Below are positions 7,773 to 15,260 of a DNA stretch of 23,010 nucleotides, in pieces (the first letter of the stretch is position 1; each line of letters begins with the position of its first letter). The notes under the pieces were generated by a model. It saw only the letters and a program-made list of their open reading frames with translations, made no database searches and was not told the origin of the DNA. Made by a program: the position numbers and the translations under genes. Origin of the DNA: JAAUQA01 sp036351435 (GTDB taxonomy: Bacteria; Pseudomonadota; Gammaproteobacteria; Competibacterales; Competibacteraceae); assembly GCA_036351435.1 (NCBI GenBank), contig JAZBPA010000397.1, forward strand, positions 1 to 23,010, in the 5' to 3' direction.

Positions 7773-8372
7773 TTAGCGCTTGGTCTGCGAATCATCGGCT
7801 CCGATCCGGCTAGGCTGTGGCCCACTCTGGCCGCGATATTTGGCCCCAGTGCGCTTGTTATAGGGCCGAGCGGCAGGGCTAGACAAGGTCTCGAAGTTAA
7901 TCGCACAAATGGTCATTCCAGGCCGCAAGGCCAGCGGTAATTTGCCGCTGTTAAAGCACTCCAGCACAATTGCCCCACTCCAGCCGGGATCGATACGGTG
8001 CGCCGTGACATGGACCATCAAACCCAACCGAGCAAGGCTAGATCGCCCGTCTAACCAGCCGACCAGATCGTCTGACAAGGTGACCGATTCGGCAGTAACC
8101 GCCAAAGCCAATTCGCCGGGATGCAGGAAAAATGCATCTTTGGCAGCGATTTTGATTTCCTTGCTCATGATCCGATCAATGGCGTGGTTGACCTCTTCCG
8201 TAGGACCGCTGAGATCGATGTAGGGGGCAGCGTGATCATTAAACACCCGAAATCGATTGCCTAGTCGGAGATCGACGCTGACCCCGTTAATCGCCGTAGC
8301 TGCAGGCTGAGGCTCAATGCGGATTTGGCCTGATTCCAGACAACTTTCTATATCTCGGTCACACAACCGCAT
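7773..8372 (-). CDS. dcd: dCTP deaminase
   Basis: Deaminates dCTP to dUTP, supplying most dUMP for thymidylate synthesis in Gram-negative bacteria. It has 199 residues against 193 in E. coli, the extra residues lying at the C-terminus. The catalytic glutamate is E138 in GAIVLECFNSG, the same number as in E. coli. GWLDGRSSLARLGLMVHVTAH and FFLHPGELALAV are diagnostic. It follows apbC after 16 bases, a gene order found widely in gammaproteobacteria, and is followed by the EVE gene. The ribosome binding site is weak, which suggests translation helped by the upstream gene. Confidence 0.97.
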   Translation of the reverse strand: MRLCDRDIESCLESGQIRIEPQPAATAINGVSVDLRLGNRFRVFNDHAAPYIDLSGPTEEVNHAIDRIMSKEIKIAAKDAFFLHPGELALAVTAESVTLSDDLVGWLDGRSSLARLGLMVHVTAHRIDPGWSGAIVLECFNSGKLPLALRPGMTICAINFETLSSPAARPYNKRTGAKYRGQSGPQPSRIGADDSQTKR

Positions 8373-8388
8373 AGTCAGCCCGCCGCAA

Positions 8389-9480
8389 TTAAGTATTCTG
8401 AATCACAATATTGGGGAATTTCTGACTGTAACTCTTAGCTTGCAAAGCTAATTTAGCGGCAGCCTTACGAGCGATTTCCCGATAGATTAGCGAGATGGGG
8501 CCATCTGGATCTGCCACTACGGTCGGCGTGCCGTTGTCGGCTTCCTCGCGGATCCGGATATCCAGCGGCAGCGCACCGAGGAACTGCACGTTATGCTGTG
8601 CTGCCATGCGTTGACCGCCCCCTTCACCGAAGATATGTTCCTCATGACCGCACTGACTGCAAATATGCGTGCTCATATTTTCCACTACCCCTAACACCGG
8701 CACTGATACCTTCTCGAACATCTTTAAACCCTTACGGGCATCCAACAACGCGATGTCCTGCGGTGTGGTAACGATGATGGCACCGCTAACCGGTATTTTT
8801 TGCGAAAGGGTTAATTGCGTGTCACCGGTACCGGGCGGCAAATCGATCACCAAATAATCCAGCTCCCGCCAATGGGTTTCATTGAGCATCTGTTCCAACG
8901 CCTGGGTCACCATGGGGCCACGCCAGATCATCGGGGTTTCTTCTTCGATCAAATAGCCGATAGACATGGACTGTAGGCCATGACTTTGCACCGGTTCCAA
9001 CGATTTACCGTCTTTGGAATCGGGTCGTTGCTGTGCACCTAACATGCGTGGTTGGCTGGGACCATAAATGTCTGCGTCCAAAACACCCACAGTAGCGCCC
9101 TCGGTTTGCAAAGCGAGGGCGAGATTGACGGCGGTCGTCGATTTGCCCACCCCGCCTTTGCCGGAAGCAACAGCAATGATGTTCTTGACGTTAGGTAGAG
9201 GTTTCAGGCCCTTTTGCACTTCATGGGTAGTGATTTTATCGCTAACCTTGACGGTCACGTTGCCGACGCCGGCGAGTGCGGCAATGCGACTTTTCAACTC
9301 TGCAGCTAGGGCATCCCGATAACCGGCGGCTGGAAAACCCAGTTCCACAGTAACTGCCACCGCATCACCCGAGATGTCGATGGTTTTAACCGACTTGGTA
9401 GAGACGAGGTCTTTTTCCATGTAGGGGTCGATATATTCCTTAATAGCCGTTTCTACCTGTAACTGGGAAATTTCTGTCAT
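8389..9480 (-). CDS. apbC: Iron-sulfur cluster carrier protein ApbC (Mrp/NBP35 ATPase)
   Basis: P-loop ATPase that carries and transfers Fe-S clusters, acting as a dimer. It has 363 residues: an N-terminal DUF59/MIP18-like domain (about 1-85), then the ATPase domain. The deviant Walker A GKGGVGKS is at 107-114, DADIYGPSQPRMLG follows at about 135, and the cluster-bridging cysteines are C274 and C277 in ICSQCGH. An AGGAGT ribosome binding site lies seven bases before the ATG. It is the first gene of a leftward apbC-dcd-EVE cluster. In many relatives metG is divergent from apbC; here a secreted DUF3011 protein gene lies upstream instead. Confidence 0.97.
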   Translation of the reverse strand: MTEISQLQVETAIKEYIDPYMEKDLVSTKSVKTIDISGDAVAVTVELGFPAAGYRDALAAELKSRIAALAGVGNVTVKVSDKITTHEVQKGLKPLPNVKNIIAVASGKGGVGKSTTAVNLALALQTEGATVGVLDADIYGPSQPRMLGAQQRPDSKDGKSLEPVQSHGLQSMSIGYLIEEETPMIWRGPMVTQALEQMLNETHWRELDYLVIDLPPGTGDTQLTLSQKIPVSGAIIVTTPQDIALLDARKGLKMFEKVSVPVLGVVENMSTHICSQCGHEEHIFGEGGGQRMAAQHNVQFLGALPLDIRIREEADNGTPTVVADPDGPISLIYREIARKAAAKLALQAKSYSQKFPNIVIQNT

Positions 9481-9591
9481 GACTGCACTCCTAAAGGGGA
9501 TCGCTACGATGGCGGTGTTTTGCGTGATTAGCCCGGCATTCTACCTGAATCCCTGCCGATAAATACCGTTTAAATTGTGATGTTTAGCGAT

Positions 9592-10698
9592 TCAGCGATA
9601 ATCGTAATACACTTCTGTAACCCGATTCCGGCGCGTATTCAGCGTGCAACTGTAAGTGATGTTTCGCCAGTCGGACCGGGTGCGGACGCGGGCTGGTCCC
9701 CTCACGGTTTGACGGTTGTTAGAAACCCTGGATATGTCGGCAGCATCAAAAGCAATCTGAGCGGTATACCCTAAATCCTGACTGATTCTATCCACTACCG
9801 CCGATTGGCATGGCGCGATTACCTCAATATCAACCGACCCAGACTGGCCAACAGCTTGGTAGTTCACCTGGGTCACTTTGCCCTGGCGTAGGTCGATGAC
9901 GCACTGGTAATCAATTCGATTGCGTTCGCGACCGGCGCTCACCGTGGCTTCTCCTTTGACGCCTTCTTCGCGTCTGGAGATACCGTAAGCTTGGCCGGAG
10001 TGAAACTGGATTTTCGTGTTGTTGCCGAACTCTTTGCCGGCTTCCCAGCGCACCATTTTTTGGCACAACGCTACATTGCCGGTTGCTTGATCGCTGCCAT
10101 CGTTTCCTGGAGGCCTATTGGTTTCGGTATCAACAACGGCAAATTTGGCACTACATCCCTGATCAACCCAGATACCACCCGGTTCATAGCCCCAAGTCTG
10201 GCCTTCTGCACAAGGTGAATTAGATAGCTGTAGGACCAATCGCACCTGGCCTTGCGCCTCGCAGCGGGTACGGCGGAACTTCTTGCTGGAACAAGTAAAA
10301 GTGCGTTCACTTTCTCCCCCTGGTCGGCTTGGTTGCTCAAGCAGGTAGCTGTATTGCTCTCTTTCACGCCGATATTCCCGGGTATGTTGATACGTCTCAG
10401 GAATCCAAAACCCGTTATCCGGGTTACAGGTGCGGCATACGCCCCGGCTGTCATACCACTGCATCGTGCCACCGGAAAAATAAAAACCCCGGCGATTCGG
10501 CGTGAGCCGTTCTATAGGAATGGGGAACCCGTTATCCGGGGTACAGGTGTTACAGACGCCGTAGTTATCATGCCAGCGCATATCCTGGGTATCGAAATAC
10601 ATGCCGTTATCATAAATCCGCTCAGCCAGGGCAGGTAGAGCGCACAATAACAAGCTTAGGCAAATGCTGACTTGGGTGAGGGATCGTATTGATTGCAT
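9592..10698 (-). CDS. Secreted DUF3011 protein with duplicated N- and C-terminal modules
   Basis: A 368-residue exported protein of unknown function. The signal peptide ends near residue 25 (ALPALA). Residues 29-61 and 70-100 are two copies of a small module sharing M-x-W-x-D-x-x-GVC-x-TC-x-PDNGF, each with a CxxC pair (C49/C52 and C88/C91). Residues 133-189 match the DUF3011 pattern (QVRLVLQLS, GYEPGGIWVDQGC). Residues 212-281 and 297-366 are a second duplicated module, each bounded by two cysteines exactly 54 apart (C212/C266, C297/C351) and sharing G-x-A-x-V and Y-x-C. Cysteine pairs suggest a disulfide-bonded periplasmic or surface protein. DUF3011 proteins are often described as lectin-like, but I would not assert binding. 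It stands apart from its neighbours. Confidence 0.85.
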   Translation of the reverse strand: MQSIRSLTQVSICLSLLLCALPALAERIYDNGMYFDTQDMRWHDNYGVCNTCTPDNGFPIPIERLTPNRRGFYFSGGTMQWYDSRGVCRTCNPDNGFWIPETYQHTREYRREREQYSYLLEQPSRPGGESERTFTCSSKKFRRTRCEAQGQVRLVLQLSNSPCAEGQTWGYEPGGIWVDQGCSAKFAVVDTETNRPPGNDGSDQATGNVALCQKMVRWEAGKEFGNNTKIQFHSGQAYGISRREEGVKGEATVSAGRERNRIDYQCVIDLRQGKVTQVNYQAVGQSGSVDIEVIAPCQSAVVDRISQDLGYTAQIAFDAADISRVSNNRQTVRGPARVRTRSDWRNITYSCTLNTRRNRVTEVYYDYR

Positions 10699-10767
10699 AG
10701 CTCGGGTACTCTCGTTAGGGGATGGATCGCTAGCGTTAAAGCTGGGGCTGTGCAGGTGATGACTCTG

Positions 10768-11085
10768 CTATGGAATAATGAGATCGCCGCCTTCCATCTG
10801 CACTACTTCCACCCGTTCGCCTAACATAATCAGCCGGCCAGTACGCCGGGTAGCCCCGGTATCGGTGAATTCGAACAGATAGATCCGTTCCAGCGACAAG
10901 CGGCCGCTGTCATCGCGCCGTGGCCAAAGACTGTCCAGCGCTACGGTATCGTCTAATAGTTGCACTTCGCTTTGTCGGCAAGCCTGCGCACTGGCCATCC
11001 TGGCCCGCTCCCGGGCCCGCAGACTGCTTTGCCAGAACCACAGCAATAGACCCAGCAGCGATAATAACACCAGCCAAGTACTCAT
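10768..11085 (-). CDS. DUF3301 family membrane-anchored protein
   Basis: A 105-residue protein of unknown function: one N-terminal transmembrane helix (about residues 4-18), a basic segment RARERAR, then a soluble domain with the DUF3301-like features CRQSEVQLLDDTVALDSLWPR and LERIYLFEFTDTG. A longer frame exists upstream, but the start at 11085 is preferred because it puts the membrane helix at the N-terminus and begins just after the thioesterase stop with a four-base gap. That spacing implies co-translation; no clear ribosome binding site is present. Orientation is probably a short N-tail outside and the domain in the cytoplasm by the positive-inside rule, an inference. Confidence 0.82.
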   Translation of the reverse strand: MSTWLVLLSLLGLLLWFWQSSLRARERARMASAQACRQSEVQLLDDTVALDSLWPRRDDSGRLSLERIYLFEFTDTGATRRTGRLIMLGERVEVVQMEGGDLIIP

Positions 11086-11089
11086 CGGT

Positions 11090-11536
11090 TCAGACAACGA
11101 CTGCGCTCGGTTCGAACAAGGTGCGGAACTCACTGGGTACGTGACAGACTCGGCGTGCTTGATAATCGAAAAATACCAACCCGGTCTTAGCGCGCGCCAC
11201 TTCGCGTTGGCTGGTCTTTTCACTAATCCGATAGACAAAATCACAGCCGTAGGGGTTAAAGTCGGCAGCGGTTGCCTCGAAGATCAACGTCTCGCCGTAA
11301 AATGCCTCGGATTTATAGATGACAGCCGAATCGCCAATGACTAGGCCCGCACCGAAGACATCCATTCCCGCTGGATCTAATCCGCGACTAGCCATGAATC
11401 GGGAACGCGCTTCTTGTAGCAGAGATACCAAGGTGTCATTACCCAAATGACCGGCGTAGTTCATATCCGTCACTCGCAACGGAATTTCGGTCGCAAAGGC
11501 GAAACTCTCCGGTAAATCGAGTTGTAATCTGGCCAT
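11090..11536 (-). CDS. 4HBT-family acyl-CoA thioesterase
   Basis: A 148-residue hotdog-fold protein of the 4-hydroxybenzoyl-CoA thioesterase type (YbgC/FadM-like), expected to hydrolyse acyl-CoA thioesters. The active-site region is VTDMNYAGHLGNDTLVSLLQEAR, with D24, H30 and E42 in family positions; the usual aspartate-containing strand and the long helix after it are clear. Substrate chain length cannot be told. It precedes the DUF3301 gene by four bases and so forms a two-gene operon. A 127-bp gap with no strong promoter separates it from the HAD gene upstream. A weak TGGAAA precedes the ATG. Confidence 0.88.
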   Translation of the reverse strand: MARLQLDLPESFAFATEIPLRVTDMNYAGHLGNDTLVSLLQEARSRFMASRGLDPAGMDVFGAGLVIGDSAVIYKSEAFYGETLIFEATAADFNPYGCDFVYRISEKTSQREVARAKTGLVFFDYQARRVCHVPSEFRTLFEPSAVVV

Positions 11537-11663
11537 GGTTTCCAGGGAAGGTTTAGGAATCTATAGAACGCTGGTCTGGGACCGAACCGACTCTAGCTGG
11601 TTCAGCAATAATTTTCTACCCACTGATTCTTATACTACTAAGGTCAGTGATTGGGTGCGCGAG

Positions 11664-12317
11664 TCAAGCGGTGTGGAGATGGTTTATCAATGCTTCCGGC
11701 TCGGATAACTCAGCCCATACGCCGATTTGCCGCACCTCATGCAAAAAGTCGGTGCCTTCTTCCCCCTTAGGCCACAAAGCCGCGCCAAATCGGACTCCTG
11801 CAGCCGATGCCGCTAGCGCATCCTTAGACGAATCCCCGATATACACCACTTCATCAGCAGTCAGTTCAAGGCGCTTGAGGGCAAGGAGTATTCCCTCAGG
11901 CGCCGGCTTCTCTTCCTGCACATCGTCATCGTAAACGGCAACATCGAAGCCGCCGAGATCAACCGCTTGCTGGGTGATTTCCCAAGCACCCCGACTCTTG
12001 CCGGTGACAATACCCAAACCGATGCGTTGCTGTCTAAGGGTTGCCAGCATTGCTTCAATACCGGCATAAACACCGCCAAAGAGGTTGGGGTGTAGGGAGC
12101 GATAATGATGTAAAAAGCGTTGATGTGTTTCCGGAGCTTGGGCACCCAATAATCTGTGCAACATTCTGATCTCAGAAGTTGGGCGCATATTGATCAGCTC
12201 CGGGAGCGTCACCCGCCGCCCGAGCTGCGGTTCGAAAGTTCTAATATAAGCCTCAATATAAAGGCGCCAAGTATCAATTAACGTGCCGTCAACGTCGAAC
12301 AAGATGCAGCGAATCAT
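11664..12317 (-). CDS. HAD family hydrolase (phosphoglycolate phosphatase/PpaX-like)
   Basis: A 217-residue phosphatase of HAD subfamily I with an alpha-helical cap. Motif I is LFDVDGTLID (nucleophile D8, acid/base D10); motif II is IVTGKSRG; the motif III lysine lies in EEKPAPEGI; motif IV is YIGDSSKD. The pattern fits phosphoglycolate phosphatase or pyrophosphatase PpaX relatives; the true substrate cannot be decided. The ATG at 12317 is chosen because the fold begins there; an upstream GTG at 12383 would add 22 residues lacking any HAD feature. Neither has a good ribosome binding site. Confidence 0.9.
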   Translation of the reverse strand: MIRCILFDVDGTLIDTWRLYIEAYIRTFEPQLGRRVTLPELINMRPTSEIRMLHRLLGAQAPETHQRFLHHYRSLHPNLFGGVYAGIEAMLATLRQQRIGLGIVTGKSRGAWEITQQAVDLGGFDVAVYDDDVQEEKPAPEGILLALKRLELTADEVVYIGDSSKDALAASAAGVRFGAALWPKGEEGTDFLHEVRQIGVWAELSEPEALINHLHTA

Positions 12318-12500
12318 CGATTTGGAATCTGAACGTGGCAAAGTATTGGCGTCAACTATAATGCGCCGTTGATTTGCTGTCACGGAGCAGGATGTAGACC
12401 CATAAGCTTATCTTATGTGAGATGGCAACGATGAGAGTACTTGATGAACTCTCCTCCTTCGACGACTCCCGGTTATCAGTCTTCTTGAAAGAACGAGGAA

Positions 12501-12634
12501 TTAGTCGGCATCGTTTATCAGAGCGGTTACGGCGGGACACAACCTGGCATTCGGCGCCAAGAGGCCATAGTTGCGGTGGCACGGTGCGAACGTGGCGCGG
12601 GGACCAAGGCGACGATCATCGCCGCCCTGGTCAG
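12501..12634 (-). pseudogene. Frameshifted C-terminal remnant of an IS91-type (Y2) transposase
   Basis: Read leftward, one frame gives IVALVPAPRSHR and, after a two-base insertion at 12579-12580, the next frame gives HRNYGLLAPNARLCPAVTAL up to a stop at 12501. Joined, this matches the well-known C-terminal signature of IS91-family transposases, recalled as ALVPPPR-x-H-x-x-RY-GVLAPN-x-x-LR-x-AV. The catalytic N-terminal part is absent; the reading frame runs back to within about 30 bases of the acyl-CoA dehydrogenase stop. The rest of 12384-12500 holds nothing I recognise, so this 343-bp gap between genes is mostly this relic. The motif is recalled, not searched. Confidence 0.6.
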
Positions 12635-12660
12635 GCCATTTAGCTTTCTCAGCGCAATAA

Positions 12661-13881
12661 TCAGGTCACCTCGGCCAAGTCGACGTTCTTTTGGACTTCC
12701 AGCGGCAGGTACTCGGCCAAGTAGGCGAGTTCCTGCGCCTCCTTGAGAACCGCGCGGGCGATGACCACGCGCTGCACCTGGTTGGCGCCCTCGTAGATCT
12801 GGGTGATCTTGGCATCGCGCATGTACTTCTCGATGGGGTAGTCCCGCATGTAACCGTAGCCGCCGAAAATCTGGACAGCATCGGTGGTGACCTTCATGGC
12901 CGTATCCGTGGCGAAGAGCTTGGCCTCGGCCGCCAGCTTGCTGATGTTCGAGGCGCCGTCGTCGATGTTCTTGCCCGCAGCGTAGATGAGGTAGCGGGCG
13001 GCCTGCACTTGGGAAGACATGTCGGCCAGCATGGCCTGGACCATCTGCAAGGAGCCGATGGAATTGCCGAACTGCTTGCGGCGGTTCGCGTAGAAGGCAG
13101 CGTACTCCAGTGCGCCCTGCGCCAGCCCGAGCCCTTGGGCGGCGACCCCCGGCCGCGCGTGGTCCAGGGTCATCATGGCGTGCTTGAAGCCTTGGCCGGT
13201 GCGACCGCCCAGCAGCCGGTTCTCTGGAATCTCGCAGTTCTCGAAGTCCAGCTCAACCACGGGCACGGCGCGGATGCCCATCTTGTCCTCAATCTTCGTG
13301 ATGGAGAAGCCGGGATCGCCCTTCTCGACGATGAGGGCGCTGACGCGGTCGCGCTGGCTCTCCGGATTGGTGACGGCGAAGACCGTGTAGAGGTCAGCGA
13401 CACCGCCGTTGGTGGTCCACTTCTTCTCGCCGTTGATGACCCATCCGCTTGAGGTGGCCTCGGCCCGGGTCCGCAGAGAGGCGGCGTCGCTGCCCGCGTA
13501 CTTCTCGCTGAGGCCGAAGGCGATGAGCCTCTCGCCGGAGGCCACGGACGGCAGGTACTTCTGTTTCTGCTCCTCGGTGCCGCCAAGTAAGATGGGGAAA
13601 CTGCCCAAGGCGTTGACCGCGTAGGCCACGCCGACGCCGCCGCAGGCGCGGCTGAGCTCCTCCACGCAGAGGCAGAGGTCGAGGACGCCGGCACCGGCAC
13701 CCCCGTACTCCTCGGGGATCCAGACGCCGAGGAGACCAGCTTCGGCCATGGCCTCCTTGATTTCCCAGGGGTACTCCTGGAGCTCGTCGTACTTGCGCGC
13801 CAGGGGCCGCACGACCTTCTCGGCGATCTCGCGGGCCTTCTGCTTCCAGCGTAAATTCTGCTCGTTCAAAAAGGGCAGCAT
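12661..13881 (-). CDS. Acyl-CoA dehydrogenase, GC-rich and probably acquired
   Basis: FAD enzyme that oxidises acyl-CoA to trans-2-enoyl-CoA and passes electrons to electron-transfer flavoprotein. From the ATG at 13881 it has 406 residues. Both family signatures are present: GLSEKYAGSDAAS (about 123-135) and the C-terminal QIFGGYGYMRDYPIEKYMRD (337-356). E364 in IYEGANQ is in the position of the catalytic base of medium/short-chain enzymes. AGAGGA at good spacing supports this start. The gene body is much richer in GC than its flanks (single lines hand-counted at 57-73% against 48-50%), an IS91-like relic abuts its 3' end, and Fur-box-like repeats lie upstream. No partner beta-oxidation or ETF genes are in the window, so substrate is unknown. 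Confidence 0.93.
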   Translation of the reverse strand: MLPFLNEQNLRWKQKAREIAEKVVRPLARKYDELQEYPWEIKEAMAEAGLLGVWIPEEYGGAGAGVLDLCLCVEELSRACGGVGVAYAVNALGSFPILLGGTEEQKQKYLPSVASGERLIAFGLSEKYAGSDAASLRTRAEATSSGWVINGEKKWTTNGGVADLYTVFAVTNPESQRDRVSALIVEKGDPGFSITKIEDKMGIRAVPVVELDFENCEIPENRLLGGRTGQGFKHAMMTLDHARPGVAAQGLGLAQGALEYAAFYANRRKQFGNSIGSLQMVQAMLADMSSQVQAARYLIYAAGKNIDDGASNISKLAAEAKLFATDTAMKVTTDAVQIFGGYGYMRDYPIEKYMRDAKITQIYEGANQVQRVVIARAVLKEAQELAYLAEYLPLEVQKNVDLAEVT

Positions 13882-13929
13882 ACTCAATATCCTCTTTCCG
13901 AAGGGTTTTATGGGACGGATAAGCTGGGC

Positions 13930-13935
13930 AGTATA
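13930..13935 (-). promoter_or_regulatory. Extended -10 promoter element of the acyl-CoA dehydrogenase gene
   Basis: On the minus strand, TATACT preceded by TGC forms an extended -10. There is no good -35, which extended -10 promoters tolerate. The nearer Fur-box-like site starts seven bases upstream of it and covers the -35 region. Confidence 0.55.
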
Positions 13936-13941
13936 GCATTT

Positions 13942-13960
13942 GATAATAATTATCATTAAT
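13942..13960 (-). promoter_or_regulatory. Fur-box-like site 1
   Basis: Minus-strand sequence ATTAATGATAATTATTATC matches the 19-base consensus GATAATGATAATCATTATC at 16 of 19 positions and contains the 6-1-6 palindrome GATAAT-n-ATTATC. It overlaps the -35 region of the acyl-CoA dehydrogenase promoter, the usual place for iron-dependent repression by Fur. Confidence 0.65.
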
Positions 13961-13970
13961 TGTTAAATTT

Positions 13971-13989
13971 GATAATTATTATCATTAAT
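13971..13989 (-). promoter_or_regulatory. Fur-box-like site 2
   Basis: The minus-strand site ATTAATGATAATAATTATC also matches the Fur consensus at 16 of 19 positions. It starts 29 bases from site 1, nearly three helical turns, so two Fur dimers could sit on the same face. Confidence 0.6.
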
Positions 13990-14052
13990 TGTTATGAAGT
14001 GGGCTAGAGCAGGGCATGGAGAACGCCGTCAACCGCAACAAGGTGATGCATA

Positions 14053-15084
14053 TCAGAACAGATAGCGACCGGCTGTCTCGAACAGATTCGCCGGCGGAGG
14101 TAAAGCGTCGCTTGGAAAACGGATTAACTGAATCACTAGGCGACGCTTGTTTCCCAGCAGAGCTTCTTCTAATCCCAACTTGTTGGTGGGATATTTCGAG
14201 CCGGGTGTTGCTTTATAGTTCATGTGGTCCAGATTCAAGGACAGGTGCTCTACTTGCAAATGCTGTTCGGCTTCTTGCAGCCCCTTAGCGATTTCGGCCA
14301 GATAGTGCTCAATGGTTTTAAAATCGGTGCGGATGCTGATCAGCTCCGCCTCGATTTCCCGCATCTGTTGTTCTAAACCGGCCCAATCTGTTGGCTCCTG
14401 GGAAGAGGGATTCAGCAATGCTTGCAAGCCTGGATTACCGGCCTGAAAAGTTTTCGCCTTTTTTTGATACAGAGTTAGCTGTCGCTCTAGTTGTTGCCGT
14501 CTGGCGCGGATAGACACCAACCGTTGTAGTACGGTCTCAATCAAATGATCGAACGCACGTTTTTTCAGCTCCCAACGAGCTGCCTTCTCGCTATGCGAGG
14601 GGAATACAATTCGATGACCGCTGAAATTAACTGCGACCCTTGGCACATCACGCTTAATAACCTCGCCTTGAAGCTCCATACCGAGCACAGTCTTTTCAAT
14701 CCGCTCCATGCCCAATGTGGCATACACGACGGCGGGTCGAGGTTGCGGATGTTTCTGAATGTGTGCTCTGATGCTGCGGCTATAGCCTAACGTTTCCCGC
14801 ACATGATCGGCGGATACGAAAAAAGCTCTCAGCCGTGGATCAGCTGTGAAGCGGCGGGTGTCGACATCCAAGGCGGATGGTAAGCTATCGACCAGCGTAT
14901 CGACATAGTCAACGGCATATTCCACGGCATCGCGCAGTTTTCTTTGATAATTGCCCACCGCGCGTAAGCGGGGATCAGTGCCATCCACGACACGTTCAAT
15001 TGCTGCTTGTATCAGTGCCTCATCATACTTACCGATTGACGCAGCAGGTTCTACAAATAAGGATTGCATAAAGCGGAAAACCAT
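14053..15084 (-). CDS. Hypothetical protein with C-terminal coiled coil
   Basis: A 343-residue protein I do not recognise. No signal peptide or transmembrane helix is seen. The N-terminal part (1-170) is a mixed soluble region rich in charged residues; residues about 183-213 and 235-278 are strongly coiled-coil-like (RRQQLERQL, EQQMREIEAEL, AEIAKGLQEAEQ), separated by a short proline- and glycine-containing linker. The C-terminus is a loop-rich segment ending LIRFPSDALPPP...GRYLF. The start at 15084 has a clear GAGGGG ribosome binding site. Neighbours give no pathway hint. Codon use looks like the surrounding genome, unlike the acyl-CoA dehydrogenase downstream. Confidence 0.85.
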   Translation of the reverse strand: MVFRFMQSLFVEPAASIGKYDEALIQAAIERVVDGTDPRLRAVGNYQRKLRDAVEYAVDYVDTLVDSLPSALDVDTRRFTADPRLRAFFVSADHVRETLGYSRSIRAHIQKHPQPRPAVVYATLGMERIEKTVLGMELQGEVIKRDVPRVAVNFSGHRIVFPSHSEKAARWELKKRAFDHLIETVLQRLVSIRARRQQLERQLTLYQKKAKTFQAGNPGLQALLNPSSQEPTDWAGLEQQMREIEAELISIRTDFKTIEHYLAEIAKGLQEAEQHLQVEHLSLNLDHMNYKATPGSKYPTNKLGLEEALLGNKRRLVIQLIRFPSDALPPPANLFETAGRYLF

Positions 15085-15120
15085 AGGGGTTCCCCTCTCA
15101 AATTAGTTCAGTTTAGTGTG

Positions 15121-15150
15121 CCGGGATTCCGCCTGAGTGGGAACGACGGA
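15121..15150. repeat. Possible dispersed intergenic palindromic repeat (degenerate)
   Basis: GGATTCCGCCTGAGTGGGAAC resembles the GGATTCCCGCC...GGGAATGAC imperfect palindromes scattered through many proteobacterial genomes. Only one copy is visible in the window, so repeat status cannot be confirmed here. The rest of 15085-15260 is the leader of the following permease gene, with no promoter I can call. Confidence 0.35.
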
Positions 15151-15260
15151 GTGGTCGAAATTGGGCATGATCTTTAGTTTAGCTTGCGATAGCCATTGTG
15201 TTTAGTTTGAAATGAGCACACTTATTGGTGCTTAGCGCCTTATCTGGAGAATAGCTATCC

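Larger units (their letters stand above)
13938..13994. repeat. Tandem 28-bp direct repeat carrying the Fur-box-like sites
   Basis: Two 28-base units (13938-13965 and 13967-13994), separated by one base, are identical except for the central base of the palindrome. The extra shared sequence (TTT before, TGTTA after) shows duplication of the whole element rather than chance similarity of AT-rich DNA. Confidence 0.9.

Noticed and set aside
11620..11660. Inverted repeat CACTGA/TCAGTG between the HAD and thioesterase genes
   Set aside because: Six-base arms with a long loop and no T-run; likely chance.
12422..12643. A 73-codon plus-strand frame starting MATMRVLDEL, possibly a transposase fragment
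   Set aside because: Its first half faintly resembles a helix-turn-helix segment, but I could not match it to a family, and the second half is antisense to the better supported IS91-like relic.
12691..13452. A 253-codon open frame on the plus strand
   Set aside because: It is fully antisense to the acyl-CoA dehydrogenase, whose high third-position GC removes stops on the opposite strand. The translation is low-complexity (G, L, V, D, H) with no motif.
14016..14288. A 90-codon plus-strand frame downstream of the Fur-box-like repeats that could have been a second Fur target
   Set aside because: It mostly overlaps the coding end of the leftward coiled-coil protein, lacks a ribosome binding site and has no motif.
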